Below are positions 15,052 through 23,930 of a DNA stretch of 48,573 bases, piece after piece; the first letter of the stretch is position 1; every line of letters begins with the position of its first letter. Source of the stretch: RGIG8244 sp045639325 (lineage in GTDB: Bacteria; Verrucomicrobiota; Lentisphaeria; Victivallales; UBA1829). Below the pieces are notes generated by a model that saw nothing but the letters and a program-made list of their open reading frames with translations, ran no database searches and was not told where the DNA came from. The position numbers were made by a program, and so were the translations under genes. The stretch lies in assembly GCA_045639325.1 (NCBI GenBank), contig JAZUCU010000001.1, positions 1 through 48,573 on the forward strand, read 5' to 3'.

Positions 15052-17547
15052 TCAGATGTCGAGGTCCTTGACACCTGCGGCATGACGTTCGATGTATTCG
15101 CGGCGCGGTTCAACGGCGTCACCCATGAGAAGTGTGAACATGCGTTCCGCTTCCACAGCGTCGTCGATTGTGACCTGAATCATCTTACGTGTTGCCGGGT
15201 TCATGGTGGTTTCCCAGAGCTGTTCTGCGTTCATTTCACCAAGCCCTTTGTACCGCTGGATCTTGAGACCTTCGCGGCCGCTGAGTTTGACAGCATTGAA
15301 GAGATCCATCATGGAGTTGACAGGACGTTCTTCATCGCCTTTATGGATAAACATGAGCGGAGCTTCTCCGTAGAACAATGTCTTGGGATCCTGACCGGCT
15401 TCTGTGATTTCACGTCCGAGAGCGGCGCAATCCTGAGCTTCATAAAGCGGGATGATGTCGATAGCGGGATGCAGCGGTTTCGGAGCATCAGGATCGGCAT
15501 TTTCCGGCAACTGAATGGCGGGCAGGCGTTTTTCGGCTTCTGCAATGCAGTTGGCTTCTTCTTCCGGATTGTAGATATAGCTTTCGGTTGCGGAACCGTC
15601 ATTTTCGTGTACGATGATCAGTTTGGTCGGGAATTCGCCGTTGCGTTCCATGGTGAAGTAACGGGATGGATCCACGCCGTGACGGTGCAAGCCCTGTGTG
15701 ATCTTCTGTCCGCGTTCCACGAAACCGGTGATTTTGTGAATATCATCGTATGTGAGGAATTCGCCATTGGATGCCCAGGAGACTTTGATATCTTCGTAAC
15801 CGAGCTGGATGAGGTAGCGGTCAAGCTGTTCATCGCTGTCGATATAACGTTCATTTTTCCGTTTTGTGACCTTGTACAGCGGGGGCTTGGCAAGGTAAAC
15901 ATAGCCGCCTTCGATCAGCGGTTTCATTTCGCGGAAGAAGAAGGTCAGAAGCAGAGTGGAAATGTGGGAACCGTCAACGTCAGCATCGGTCATGATAACA
16001 ATGCGGTGATAACGGAGTTTTTCCAGTTTGAAGTCTTCTTCACCGATACCGCAGCCGATGGATGCGATCAAGTCCTGAATTTCCTTGTTTGCCAATACTT
16101 TATCGGTACGGGCTTTTTCCACGTTCAGAACTTTACCGCGCAGAGGCAGGATCGCCTGGAACTTCGGATCGCGTCCGCCTTTGGCTGAACCACCGGCGGA
16201 GTTACCTTCCACGATGTACAGTTCTGTTTTTGACGGGTCACGTTCTTCACATTCCACCAGTTTACCGGGGAGAGAGCAGCCGTTGAGTACACCTTTACGC
16301 TGGATCAGTTCACGTGCTTTACGTGCAGCTTCGCGGGCGTTGGAGGCGATCATGGCTTTATTGACGATCTGTTTTGCGACATCCGGATTTTCTTCCAGGA
16401 ATGTACCGAGACATTCGTTGACGATGGATTCCACGACACCTTTGACTTCGCTGTTACCCAGTTTTGTTTTTGTCTGACCTTCGAACTGGGGATCCGGTAC
16501 TTTCACACTGATGACCGCAGCCAGACCTTCCCGGGTATCATCCCCGGTAACCGGTTTTTCGTTTTTCAGCAGATTATGTTCTTTTGCGTATGCGTTGACG
16601 GTACGGGTCAAGGCACCCTGGAACCCGGTCAAGTGGGTACCGCCTTCGTGCGTGTTGATGTTGTTGGCGTAACTGAAGATCGTCGTCTGGAAATCAGTGT
16701 TGTACTGCATTGCCACTTCCACGGTGAGACCGTTACGTTCACGGGTCATGTAAATGACTTCCGGGTGCACCAGAGATTTATTGGTGTTGAGATGTTTGAC
16801 GAATTCAGAAATACCACCTTCGTACCAATATGTTTCAGTACGGACTTCGTCGCCGCGTTCATCGGTCAGAGTGATACGGACGCCGCTGTTGAGGAACGCC
16901 AGTTCGCGCAGACGGGTGGCAAGACGATTCCATTCATAAACGGTAGTTTCCGTAAAGATTTCTTTGTCCGGGTGGAATGTAACCGTTGTACCACGGTCGG
17001 AAACCGCATGGAGCGGTGTCAATTTACGGGCAGTCACACCGCGCTCAAAACGGATGCTGTGTGCCATCCCGTTACGATGGACTTCCACTTCCATCCAGTC
17101 GGAAAGTGCGTTTACGCAGGAGACCCCGACCCCGTGAAGACCGCCGGAAACTTTGTAGGAGTTATGGTCGAACTTACCACCGGCATGGAGGACGGTCATA
17201 ACCACTTCCACAGCGGGCATACCCAGTTCTTTGTGCATATCCACGGGAACACCGCGGCCGTCGTCTTTGACTGTGATGCTGTTATCATTATGAATTGTGA
17301 CTTCAACGCCTGTCGCAAAGCCTGCGAGAGCTTCGTCGATACTGTTGTCTACGACTTCATAAACCAGGTGATGCAAACCATTGATCCCGGTATCCCCGAT
17401 GTACATACTGGGGCGCATTCTTACGGCTTCAAGCCCTTCGAGCACCGTGATTTTATCTGCGGTATATTCGGAAGTTTTGTTGTCCTGTTCAGCAGCGGCA
17501 GCAGCGGCTTCCGGATTCTGATTGAGCATTTCGTTTTCTTCTGACAT
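15052..17547 (-). CDS. gyrB: DNA gyrase subunit B
   Basis: An 831-residue type II topoisomerase subunit that supplies ATPase energy for negative supercoiling. The GHKL ATPase starts at ITVLEGLEAVRMRPSMYIGD, with the Asn-containing VYEVVDNSIDEALAG and the ATP-lid GGLHGVGVSCVNALS. The TOPRIM domain carries EGNSAGGSAKGGRD and the metal aspartates in MTDADVDGSH. The C-terminal GyrA-contact part is QRYKGLGEMNAEQLWETTM. A roughly 170-residue insert between TOPRIM and the C-terminal motif makes it the long form, as in E. coli GyrB. The N-terminus has a 25-residue Ala/Glu-rich tail. It stands alone with its own promoter and terminator, away from dnaA, dnaN, recF and gyrA in this window. Confidence 0.98.
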   Translation of the reverse strand: MSEENEMLNQNPEAAAAAAEQDNKTSEYTADKITVLEGLEAVRMRPSMYIGDTGINGLHHLVYEVVDNSIDEALAGFATGVEVTIHNDNSITVKDDGRGVPVDMHKELGMPAVEVVMTVLHAGGKFDHNSYKVSGGLHGVGVSCVNALSDWMEVEVHRNGMAHSIRFERGVTARKLTPLHAVSDRGTTVTFHPDKEIFTETTVYEWNRLATRLRELAFLNSGVRITLTDERGDEVRTETYWYEGGISEFVKHLNTNKSLVHPEVIYMTRERNGLTVEVAMQYNTDFQTTIFSYANNINTHEGGTHLTGFQGALTRTVNAYAKEHNLLKNEKPVTGDDTREGLAAVISVKVPDPQFEGQTKTKLGNSEVKGVVESIVNECLGTFLEENPDVAKQIVNKAMIASNAREAARKARELIQRKGVLNGCSLPGKLVECEERDPSKTELYIVEGNSAGGSAKGGRDPKFQAILPLRGKVLNVEKARTDKVLANKEIQDLIASIGCGIGEEDFKLEKLRYHRIVIMTDADVDGSHISTLLLTFFFREMKPLIEGGYVYLAKPPLYKVTKRKNERYIDSDEQLDRYLIQLGYEDIKVSWASNGEFLTYDDIHKITGFVERGQKITQGLHRHGVDPSRYFTMERNGEFPTKLIIVHENDGSATESYIYNPEEEANCIAEAEKRLPAIQLPENADPDAPKPLHPAIDIIPLYEAQDCAALGREITEAGQDPKTLFYGEAPLMFIHKGDEERPVNSMMDLFNAVKLSGREGLKIQRYKGLGEMNAEQLWETTMNPATRKMIQVTIDDAVEAERMFTLLMGDAVEPRREYIERHAAGVKDLDI

Positions 17548-17603
17548 CTTTGACCTTTCGCGTTCAGGGATGTTTTGTTCTTTAATAATATAATATTAAA
17601 GGT

Positions 17604-17631
17604 ACTATACCCCGGAAAACGAAAAAATCAA
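17604..17631 (-). promoter_or_regulatory. Promoter of gyrB
   Basis: Minus strand: TTGATT (17626-17631), 16-bp spacer, TATAGT (17604-17609). An AT-only inverted repeat (17581-17587 with 17594-17600) follows in the leader. gyrB promoters in other bacteria often respond to supercoiling; nothing here proves that. Confidence 0.55.
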
Positions 17632-17695
17632 GGCAAAAAAGAATTTTTTTTGAAATAACAGCCCTTATCTCGCAATTTTTCCGCCATTATCCTGA

Positions 17696-20600
17696 TCAAT
17701 CAAACAAAAATTCCAATGTCCCGCCTTCGGTTGGCATAACAGAAAATACATCCGCTTTCTCCATCTTGAACGGAATTACACTGCCACTCAATGTGACTCT
17801 CTGCGGTTGTTTCCGGCAGCCGAAACGGATCACGGGCGATGCGCTCCCCGTCAACGTGAATTTGACCGTCGCATTGTTGCCGTCGCAAACGGCATCATCA
17901 ATCACAAGACCGTTCCAACATTCCATCCAGAGCGGATGCTTTTTCATATTATTCCAGGCGAGCAGCTGGGCTTTGTAATATTCTTCCGGCAGACGGCGTG
18001 AGAAGATATGGATCCCGCGCCATTTTTTGATCAGCAGATTCCGTTTATCCGCACTTTCCACATCCTCCACAACGCGTTGATGCGGTGCCGCAAAATCCAG
18101 AGCTTCATCAATCAGCATACTGGCTGCCTGTTGATGAACACTCCAGACGATCTTTTTCGCATTGGTGTAATCTAATTTTGTCAGGAAAACATCCCGCAAT
18201 TGATCCATGATATTGGAGAAATCTTCGGGGCAGAATTTACGCAATGCTTCGAAGATTTCCGGGTAGATGCCTTCCGTTGTCAGATTGTACACTCCGCCGG
18301 TACGGAAACGGTTCTTAAAGAAGTTCTTCGGTACATTCTGGAATTGCTGGGAAGGATTGCTTTCCTCCCGGAATGATTTCGTGATATACCACGGTTCCGC
18401 ATGGAACATTTTCCAGAAGTAATGAATGGAAGAACGGACAATTGACATACGCAGTGCAAGTTGTTTTGCCGCAAGATAAATCCCGCGGTCAACCTCCTGC
18501 TGATCGCCGATGGCTTCCGCCATGTTGATGAAGCCGGTAAAGACGCCGTAATTTGCGCCTTCGACCCAGGTGATGGCATTATCGCTGTACCCGGTTCCCA
18601 TACATGCCCAGTCGTGCATACTGTCGAAGAATTTATACACGCTTTTGATCAGTTCCCAATTTTCTTTGATGGGGGCGAAATCTCCGCTTGCCAGGGCGCA
18701 GAGATTCATATAGTAGAACGTCAAGCCAACGCCCCAGTCGTTTTCGACCAGAGGCATTTTCAACGTTGCGATTTCCTCTCTTGTTCCTTCCTTGATGATG
18801 TTGGAACTGAAGAAGCCTAAATTCAGATAACAGATATGATATTTTGTGTTGGTGAAAGGTTCCACTCTTTCGTACCAGTTCCACAGATGACGGTGTGCCA
18901 GTGCCGGGTCGGCAAAAATCTCTTTGACCTGTTCATCATCGGGTTGCACATCCATCATGTAGCCCCAGTTGATGACGGGATACGTATAATCCCGTGCCGG
19001 ATCGCAGGCGTATTTCAAACGTTCCGCCGTATACTTGCGGAATTTGTTACGGTATTTCTCTTTCATGAAATGGGCCATGCTGCTGGCGTAAGCAAAGGGT
19101 TCCATCAGTGTTCCCGCGAATGGATACGGCTGTACCCGATCCGAAAAATGTTCGGTGAATTGGAAATAGGAATCCAGACACTGGTCGAGGAGTTCTTCCG
19201 GCAGGGAATCTTTCGTATCCCGCAGCGGGAATTTCCGTTTGACCGGCATAAAAGGCAGAGCGTAGGATGAAGTATTGCCGTACGCCCCCTTGAGATAACC
19301 GAATTTTGTCGGATAATTGTAATCCTGATCATCTGCCGTTTCTGTGGTTCCGTTGAGGGAGGATGCCGGGGGCAGGGGCGCAAGTTCCAGCGGTGTAGTA
19401 TTCCATTCATCGGTCAGATACCGGTAAGAGAATTTCTGAATGATGTGTACCTTTTCTGCATCATGATCCACCTTGTAATATTCTTCACATTTCACAGGGT
19501 AAGCCATGAATGCATGACTCCAAAGGCGACAGCGTTTCACGGCATCGACGAGCATGTCCTGCTGATCCGGTGAGATGGTGTCAAAAATCTCCATACCGAA
19601 CGGTGTCGCCGTAATCATGCGGTGACATCCGTGAAAAATCAGTTCAGACAGCCGGTTTGTGCGGGAATGGTAGCGGATTTCTATCTTTTCCGGTGTGCGG
19701 TCAAGGGTGATCATCAACGGCAGATCTGGGAATTCGGTTGAGCCGAAAAGGAGCAGAAAGTTTTCGGTCATTCTGATTCCGTTTGCCAGTTGATCGAGGG
19801 AGACGATTTGTGCTTCTCCTTTTCCAGAAATAAGACAGTATTGATAATTGCCCGCGAATTCCAGTTTGGAAAGACGCATATAATCTTCCGCACTTTCCGT
19901 GATGAGCCCGGCCGTTGCCAGAGAGTAGGTGCAGGAATAATCTTTGTTGTGGAATTGCGTTGCCCAGTTGACGCTCAGGTGATTGATTGCGATGTTATCC
20001 TGTTCGATACTTTCCAGTGCGGGATAATAGGAGCCGTGGAGTGTTGCATTTTCCGGCAAGGTGGAATATAACCAGCGATGCGGTTTCCGGTAATCCGGAT
20101 GTCCGCAGACATGGAGCTTATCAATCAACCCCAATGCTGGCATGGCGCAGTCAAGCACGCCGTCACCCTTGGAGAATCCGAAACGGCCCGGGGAATTGAC
20201 ACAACCGCATCCGGGAATGTATCCGGTCAGATCCGGTTCGGAAAGTTTGGCAACTGGCAGTTCTGTCTCTGGCACGATGATGGTTTTACGGAAGCCGGTA
20301 ACGGGGGCAGGGACCGGTTGGGCGTCTTCGATGATATTGACATTGAGCCAGACGGCGGGATCCAGTTTTTCCTGTGCGAAAGAGAGGCGTATTTCCAGTT
20401 GATGATCGCCACCCTGCAGGTAGACTTGAAAACCCTGACGGAATTGTACGTAAGCGCTTTCTACATCATCCTTGAAAGAATAAGATTTGCCATCGATAAT
20501 AAGTTCATAAAAATTGGGCGTTGTGCTGTCATCTTCGGCGCTGTATGACATTTTTGAGTAGGGAACGAGAATGACATAGTGTCCCTCTTCGCATTGAAAA

Positions 20601-20701
20601 ACGCATTTGCAGGAGAAAAATTTTGTTCCGGACTTTGTGATTGTCCAGGAATCCAGTTTCCGTTCCTGTGCCATATCATAATAGTAATTATAATCGCTCA
20701 T
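17696..20701 (-). CDS. Unrecognised 1001-residue protein, possible carbohydrate-active enzyme
   Basis: I do not recognise this protein. It is 1001 residues with no signal peptide or membrane helix, so probably cytosolic. The N-terminal 400 residues look beta-rich with many aromatics. The middle and C-terminal part (about 500-920) looks helical with repeated Trp/Tyr-rich patches such as WNWYERVEPF, MHDWACMGTGYSDN and WVEGANYGVFTGF, which recall the (alpha/alpha) barrels of glycoside hydrolases and polysaccharide lyases. The last ~70 residues again look like a small beta-sandwich. This arrangement (beta domain, helical toroid, beta domain) is known in several glycosidase families, but no catalytic motif can be assigned. 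It starts with tyrosine-rich MSDYNYYYDMAQER. It is transcribed alone, in front of gyrB on the same strand. Confidence 0.85.
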   Translation of the reverse strand: MSDYNYYYDMAQERKLDSWTITKSGTKFFSCKCVFQCEEGHYVILVPYSKMSYSAEDDSTTPNFYELIIDGKSYSFKDDVESAYVQFRQGFQVYLQGGDHQLEIRLSFAQEKLDPAVWLNVNIIEDAQPVPAPVTGFRKTIIVPETELPVAKLSEPDLTGYIPGCGCVNSPGRFGFSKGDGVLDCAMPALGLIDKLHVCGHPDYRKPHRWLYSTLPENATLHGSYYPALESIEQDNIAINHLSVNWATQFHNKDYSCTYSLATAGLITESAEDYMRLSKLEFAGNYQYCLISGKGEAQIVSLDQLANGIRMTENFLLLFGSTEFPDLPLMITLDRTPEKIEIRYHSRTNRLSELIFHGCHRMITATPFGMEIFDTISPDQQDMLVDAVKRCRLWSHAFMAYPVKCEEYYKVDHDAEKVHIIQKFSYRYLTDEWNTTPLELAPLPPASSLNGTTETADDQDYNYPTKFGYLKGAYGNTSSYALPFMPVKRKFPLRDTKDSLPEELLDQCLDSYFQFTEHFSDRVQPYPFAGTLMEPFAYASSMAHFMKEKYRNKFRKYTAERLKYACDPARDYTYPVINWGYMMDVQPDDEQVKEIFADPALAHRHLWNWYERVEPFTNTKYHICYLNLGFFSSNIIKEGTREEIATLKMPLVENDWGVGLTFYYMNLCALASGDFAPIKENWELIKSVYKFFDSMHDWACMGTGYSDNAITWVEGANYGVFTGFINMAEAIGDQQEVDRGIYLAAKQLALRMSIVRSSIHYFWKMFHAEPWYITKSFREESNPSQQFQNVPKNFFKNRFRTGGVYNLTTEGIYPEIFEALRKFCPEDFSNIMDQLRDVFLTKLDYTNAKKIVWSVHQQAASMLIDEALDFAAPHQRVVEDVESADKRNLLIKKWRGIHIFSRRLPEEYYKAQLLAWNNMKKHPLWMECWNGLVIDDAVCDGNNATVKFTLTGSASPVIRFGCRKQPQRVTLSGSVIPFKMEKADVFSVMPTEGGTLEFLFD

Positions 20702-20730
20702 AACAAGCCCTTTCCGTTAATGAATGTGCT

Positions 20731-20759
20731 AATCTACAACTGAAAATTATATTTTTCAA
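20731..20759 (-). promoter_or_regulatory. Promoter of the 1001-residue protein gene
   Basis: Minus strand: TTGAAA (20754-20759), 17-bp spacer, TAGATT (20731-20736), about 30 bp before the start codon. Confidence 0.5.
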
Positions 20760-20915
20760 GCCGCGATGTATGAATATGTATACTTTTGCCTAATTTTGTA
20801 TGTTATATAAAATATGGTTTTTACCGGGAAAATTTCCGTTCTTTCTTGCATTTTTGACTTTTCAGTGTATGTTATATGGATATTATTATTACTAATTATG
20901 AAAGGTAAAAGAAAA

Positions 20916-21464
20916 ATGATTCTCCCGACATCTGAAAATTCCGTCATCGTCCTTATCGATATGCAGGAAAAACTTGTCCGCGCAATGAGCACTCCCGAAA
21001 GCACAACCAAAGCATGCCGTATGCTGATGCAGGGCGCCGATGCGCTTCAGTGCCCCGTCATTGTAACCGAACAGTATCCCAAAGGACTCGGCAGCACATT
21101 GGAAGAAATCTCTTCTGTTCTTCCTGCCGGTACTCCCATTATTGAAAAAACATCTTTCTCCTGCTATGGCACAGAAGCATTTGCAGAAGCCATCCAGAAA
21201 TTGGATCGTGAATGTGTCATCCTCTGCGGCGTGGAATCTCACGTCTGTGTTCTCCAGACTGCCATGGATGCCATCGCAGCCGGTAAGATTGTTTACATCG
21301 TGACCGATGGCGTTTCCTCCCGCAAGGAATCTGACCGTGACACCGGTCTGCAGTATCTCCGCCACAACGGTGTGCAGGAATTGTCTGCCGAAGCCTTGCT
21401 TTTCATGATGCTGCGCAATTCCAAGCATCCGGCATTCAAAACGATCAGTGCGTTGGTTCGCTAA
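20916..21464 (+). CDS. Isochorismatase-family cysteine hydrolase
   Basis: A 182-residue hydrolase of the isochorismatase/nicotinamidase superfamily. The catalytic triad can be read as Asp15 (IVLIDMQEKL), Lys78 (IIEKTSFSC) and Cys111 (CGVESHVCVLQTA), with the usual cis-peptide region before the cysteine. ATG 20916 is preferred to the upstream in-frame ATG (20814), because it follows AAAGGT closely and begins the domain normally; the upstream part would add an unlikely hydrophobic leader. Substrates of short members include nicotinamide and other amides; none can be fixed here. thiE starts one base after its stop, so the two form an operon. Confidence 0.9.
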   Translation: MILPTSENSVIVLIDMQEKLVRAMSTPESTTKACRMLMQGADALQCPVIVTEQYPKGLGSTLEEISSVLPAGTPIIEKTSFSCYGTEAFAEAIQKLDRECVILCGVESHVCVLQTAMDAIAAGKIVYIVTDGVSSRKESDRDTGLQYLRHNGVQELSAEALLFMMLRNSKHPAFKTISALVR

Positions 21465-21465
21465 G

Positions 21466-22119
21466 ATGTCGCAAATCAAAGAAGAACGCATCCGGCGGTT
21501 TCGTCAAGCCGGTTTGTATCTGGTGATCACCCGTGAATTCTGCGCAGGCAGAAGTTCGTTGGATGTACTGCGTGCTGCATGTGATGGTGGTATCCGTTTG
21601 TTTCAGCTCCGGGAAAAATCTCTTGCCGGTAAAGAATTGTACGAACTTGCCTGCAAAGCCCGTGAAATCTCTGCAAAATATGATGTGCTGATGATCATGA
21701 ACGATCATGCGGATATCGCCCTCGCTTGCGGTGCGGATGGCGTTCACCTGGGCCAGTCTGATATGCCGGTCGAAGCAGTGCGCCCGTTCTGTCCGGATTT
21801 GATTCTCGGTCAATCGACTCATTATCCGGATCAGTCTGTGGAAGGCGAAAAGAAAGGGGCGGATTATGTGAACATGGGGCCCATCTATGCGACAGGGACA
21901 AAACAGACCCCGGTGACGCCGGTCGGTTTGGATTACATTCCGGAGCTCAAGCGGCGTTTGACGATTCCGTTCACGGTGATGGGTGGCATCAAAGCGCATC
22001 ATATTCCGCAATTATTGGAATACGGCGCGGAAACGATTGCGATGGTAACGGAAATCACCCAGGCACCGGATATCACGAAACGCACGCAGGATTTGCTGAA
22101 ATTGTTCCCCGGGCGATAA
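21466..22119 (+). CDS. thiE: Thiamine-phosphate synthase
   Basis: A 217-residue TIM-barrel enzyme joining HMP-pyrophosphate and thiazole phosphate to thiamine monophosphate. Family motifs are clear: QLREKSL near the start of the barrel, LMIMNDHADIALACGADGVH (pyrophosphate/Mg binding), LGQSDMP, GQSTHYPDQ, and YVNMGPIYATGTK. ATG 21466 is chosen, giving a start just after the upstream stop; an in-frame ATG at 21448 would overlap it. Other thiamine genes are not in the window. Members of this family are sometimes TenI-like, but the motifs favour a true ThiE. Confidence 0.9.
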   Translation: MSQIKEERIRRFRQAGLYLVITREFCAGRSSLDVLRAACDGGIRLFQLREKSLAGKELYELACKAREISAKYDVLMIMNDHADIALACGADGVHLGQSDMPVEAVRPFCPDLILGQSTHYPDQSVEGEKKGADYVNMGPIYATGTKQTPVTPVGLDYIPELKRRLTIPFTVMGGIKAHHIPQLLEYGAETIAMVTEITQAPDITKRTQDLLKLFPGR

Positions 22120-22124
22120 AAACC

Positions 22125-22176
22125 TTTGACTTTTTGCAAATAAAGATTTGACTTTATTGCATAAGGGGGTTATATT
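22125..22176 (+). promoter_or_regulatory. Promoter of the TPR gene with a direct repeat over the -35 box
   Basis: TTGACT at 22148-22153, 17-bp spacer, TATATT at 22171-22176. A near-perfect direct repeat TTTGACTTT(A/-)TTGCA occurs at 22125-22138 and 22147-22161, start to start 22 bp (two helical turns), and the second copy covers the -35 box. It looks like an operator or a duplicated -35 region. Confidence 0.6.
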
Positions 22177-22234
22177 TCCACGATTGCATTGAAAAACAAA
22201 AACATTACAATAATCAGAAAGGTGCATTACATCT

Positions 22235-23011
22235 ATGAGTAACAACCGCGTAAAAAAGATTACAGATTTTAATGAAGTCAAAAGACCTGTGAAGAAGAAA
22301 AAACAGGAAGTCCCTGTTTCCCAGCAGACTACCGGTATGGATTTGTTTGAAGTCTGGTTCTCCGCAAACTGGAAACTGGCAACCATCGTCCTTTCCGCTG
22401 TCGTCCTGATCATCGTTGCTTCCGTTATCGGCTGGCACATCAACGCCGCACAGAAGAAAGCCGTTCAGCGTGAAATCGGTGCCGCTGCCACCATTACTGA
22501 ATTGGAAAACGTGATCAAGAAATATCCTTCCAACGTGAATACTCCGGCTGCCTCCATGAAATTGGCATCCCTGTATCTCGAAAAGAAAGATTATGCAAAA
22601 GCATACGATGCTCTGCGCAAAGCCGCCGATGCTCCGGAAGCTGATATGTTCATGCGTATCCGTGCGGCCATCGACTGCGCCGGAATTCTGGAACTCCAGG
22701 GCAATACTGCAGATTCCATCAAAGCATTGGATGCTATTGTCACAAACATCGGCGTGAATGAATCCCAGCGTGCAGAAGCCGCTTATCAGTCTGCCCGTCT
22801 CTCTCTGGATAAAGGCGATCTGAAAAAGGCGGAAGCTACTCTGGCATCTATCAATCTTGCCCGCGCATCTGCTGATTCCACAGATCCTTATGCCATCTGG
22901 GCTCTCAAGGCTGCAAATCTGAAAAAACAGATGACCGCCCCCAAGAAAGCTGCCGCTCCGAAAAAAGCTGCTGCTCCCAAGAAAGCCGCTGCTCCGGCTA
23001 AAAAGAAATAA
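22235..23011 (+). CDS. Membrane-anchored TPR protein with histone H1-like tail (YfgM-like)
   Basis: A 258-residue protein. A basic cytosolic N-terminus (KKKKQE) precedes a single membrane helix at about 48-68 (TIVLSAVVLIIVASVIGW). TPR-like helical pairs follow (about 75-225, e.g. SLYLEKKDYAKAYDALRKAA). The layout is that of YfgM/BamD-adjacent ancillary SecYEG proteins with a periplasmic TPR domain. The C-terminus ends in tandem Lys/Ala/Pro repeats (KKAAAP four times), like histone H1 or HU tails, which is unusual for a periplasmic domain. The tail could bind acidic polymers or nucleic acid. A SpoU methyltransferase gene follows 11 bp downstream. Confidence 0.8.
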   Translation: MSNNRVKKITDFNEVKRPVKKKKQEVPVSQQTTGMDLFEVWFSANWKLATIVLSAVVLIIVASVIGWHINAAQKKAVQREIGAAATITELENVIKKYPSNVNTPAASMKLASLYLEKKDYAKAYDALRKAADAPEADMFMRIRAAIDCAGILELQGNTADSIKALDAIVTNIGVNESQRAEAAYQSARLSLDKGDLKKAEATLASINLARASADSTDPYAIWALKAANLKKQMTAPKKAAAPKKAAAPKKAAAPAKKK

Positions 23012-23022
23012 GTTACTGTAAT

Positions 23023-23784
23023 ATGTCAGGTTTGACAAAACGGCAGGAATCGCTGATCCGGTCACTGCGCACCAGACACGGGCGGAAAAAATCCCCTTAC
23101 TGTCTCTGTGACGGACTGCGTTCCTCCTCCGAGATCCTTCAATGCAGAAGTGATCTTGTTGAATTGATCGTTCTCCGGGAAGATAAGGCAGATATCCAAT
23201 TACCCGCTTGCCCGGCAGAACGGATCGTATTACCCGCCGGAGAATTCGAAGATCTTGCGGCGACTGTGAATTCCCAGGGTATTCTGGTGCTGGCTTCCTG
23301 CCCGGAATTCCGTCCCGTGACCGACCCCATTCCCGATCCCTTTGTGTTGATGCTTGACCGGGTGGGCGATCCCGGAAATTTCGGTACGATCCTCCGTACT
23401 GCCCGTGCCGTCGGACTGAAAGAAGTCTGGCTGACAAAAGGCGGCGTTGACCCCTGGTCGGATAAAGTCCTGCGTTCTGCTTCCGGTGCACAATTTGCGT
23501 TGACATTACGTTGTGCCGATTCGCTGGAAGATGCGGCTGCTGCTTTGCAATCCCAGGGATATAACACCATCTGGCGTACTCTGCCTGCGGGCGGGGAAAA
23601 TGTCTTCCGTGCACCCGATGTGTTTGAAAAGTCTGCGGTGATTTTCGGTTGTGAAGCAACTGGCGTTGCGGAACTTGCCGGCTCCCGTTCCCTGCACATT
23701 CCCATGCCCGGTGATACGGAATCCCTGAACGTGGCCCAGGCGGCGACAATCGTCCTTTTTGAATACGTACGGCGCATCAGCTGA
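23023..23784 (+). CDS. SpoU/TrmH-family RNA methyltransferase
   Basis: A 253-residue SAM-dependent 2'-O-methyltransferase with the knotted SPOUT fold. Motif 1 is DRVGDPGNFGTILRTARA, motif 2 IFGCEATGV, and motif 3 IPMPGDTESLNVAQAATIVL, all intact. The N-terminal ~95 residues (KRQESLIRSLRTRHGRKK) form the RNA-recognition substrate domain typical of 23S rRNA (RlmB-like) methyltransferases. The target nucleotide is not known. It follows the TPR gene by 11 bp and precedes a helicase gene with its own promoter. Confidence 0.93.
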   Translation: MSGLTKRQESLIRSLRTRHGRKKSPYCLCDGLRSSSEILQCRSDLVELIVLREDKADIQLPACPAERIVLPAGEFEDLAATVNSQGILVLASCPEFRPVTDPIPDPFVLMLDRVGDPGNFGTILRTARAVGLKEVWLTKGGVDPWSDKVLRSASGAQFALTLRCADSLEDAAAALQSQGYNTIWRTLPAGGENVFRAPDVFEKSAVIFGCEATGVAELAGSRSLHIPMPGDTESLNVAQAATIVLFEYVRRIS

Positions 23785-23806
23785 CATTGAATTCTGCTGG
23801 AAAAAC

Positions 23807-23834
23807 TTGCATTTTTCCATTTATGGTGTAAATT
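23807..23834 (+). promoter_or_regulatory. Promoter of the helicase operon
   Basis: TTGCAT at 23807-23812, 16-bp spacer, TAAATT at 23829-23834, leaving an approximately 95-base leader before the helicase start. Long leaders on DEAD-box helicase genes often carry cold-shock control; no specific element was recognised. Confidence 0.4.
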
Positions 23835-23930
23835 AATAACTCGAACCCGGCGCATTACATCATCCTTGCCCGGAAACCTGCGGTGAAACAATAGATTCCG
23901 CACAACTTCTTTTATTGGAAAACTCGACCT

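Noticed and set aside
15082..17544. Two long plus-strand frames (368 and 322 codons)
   Set aside because: Both are antisense to gyrB and show no motifs.
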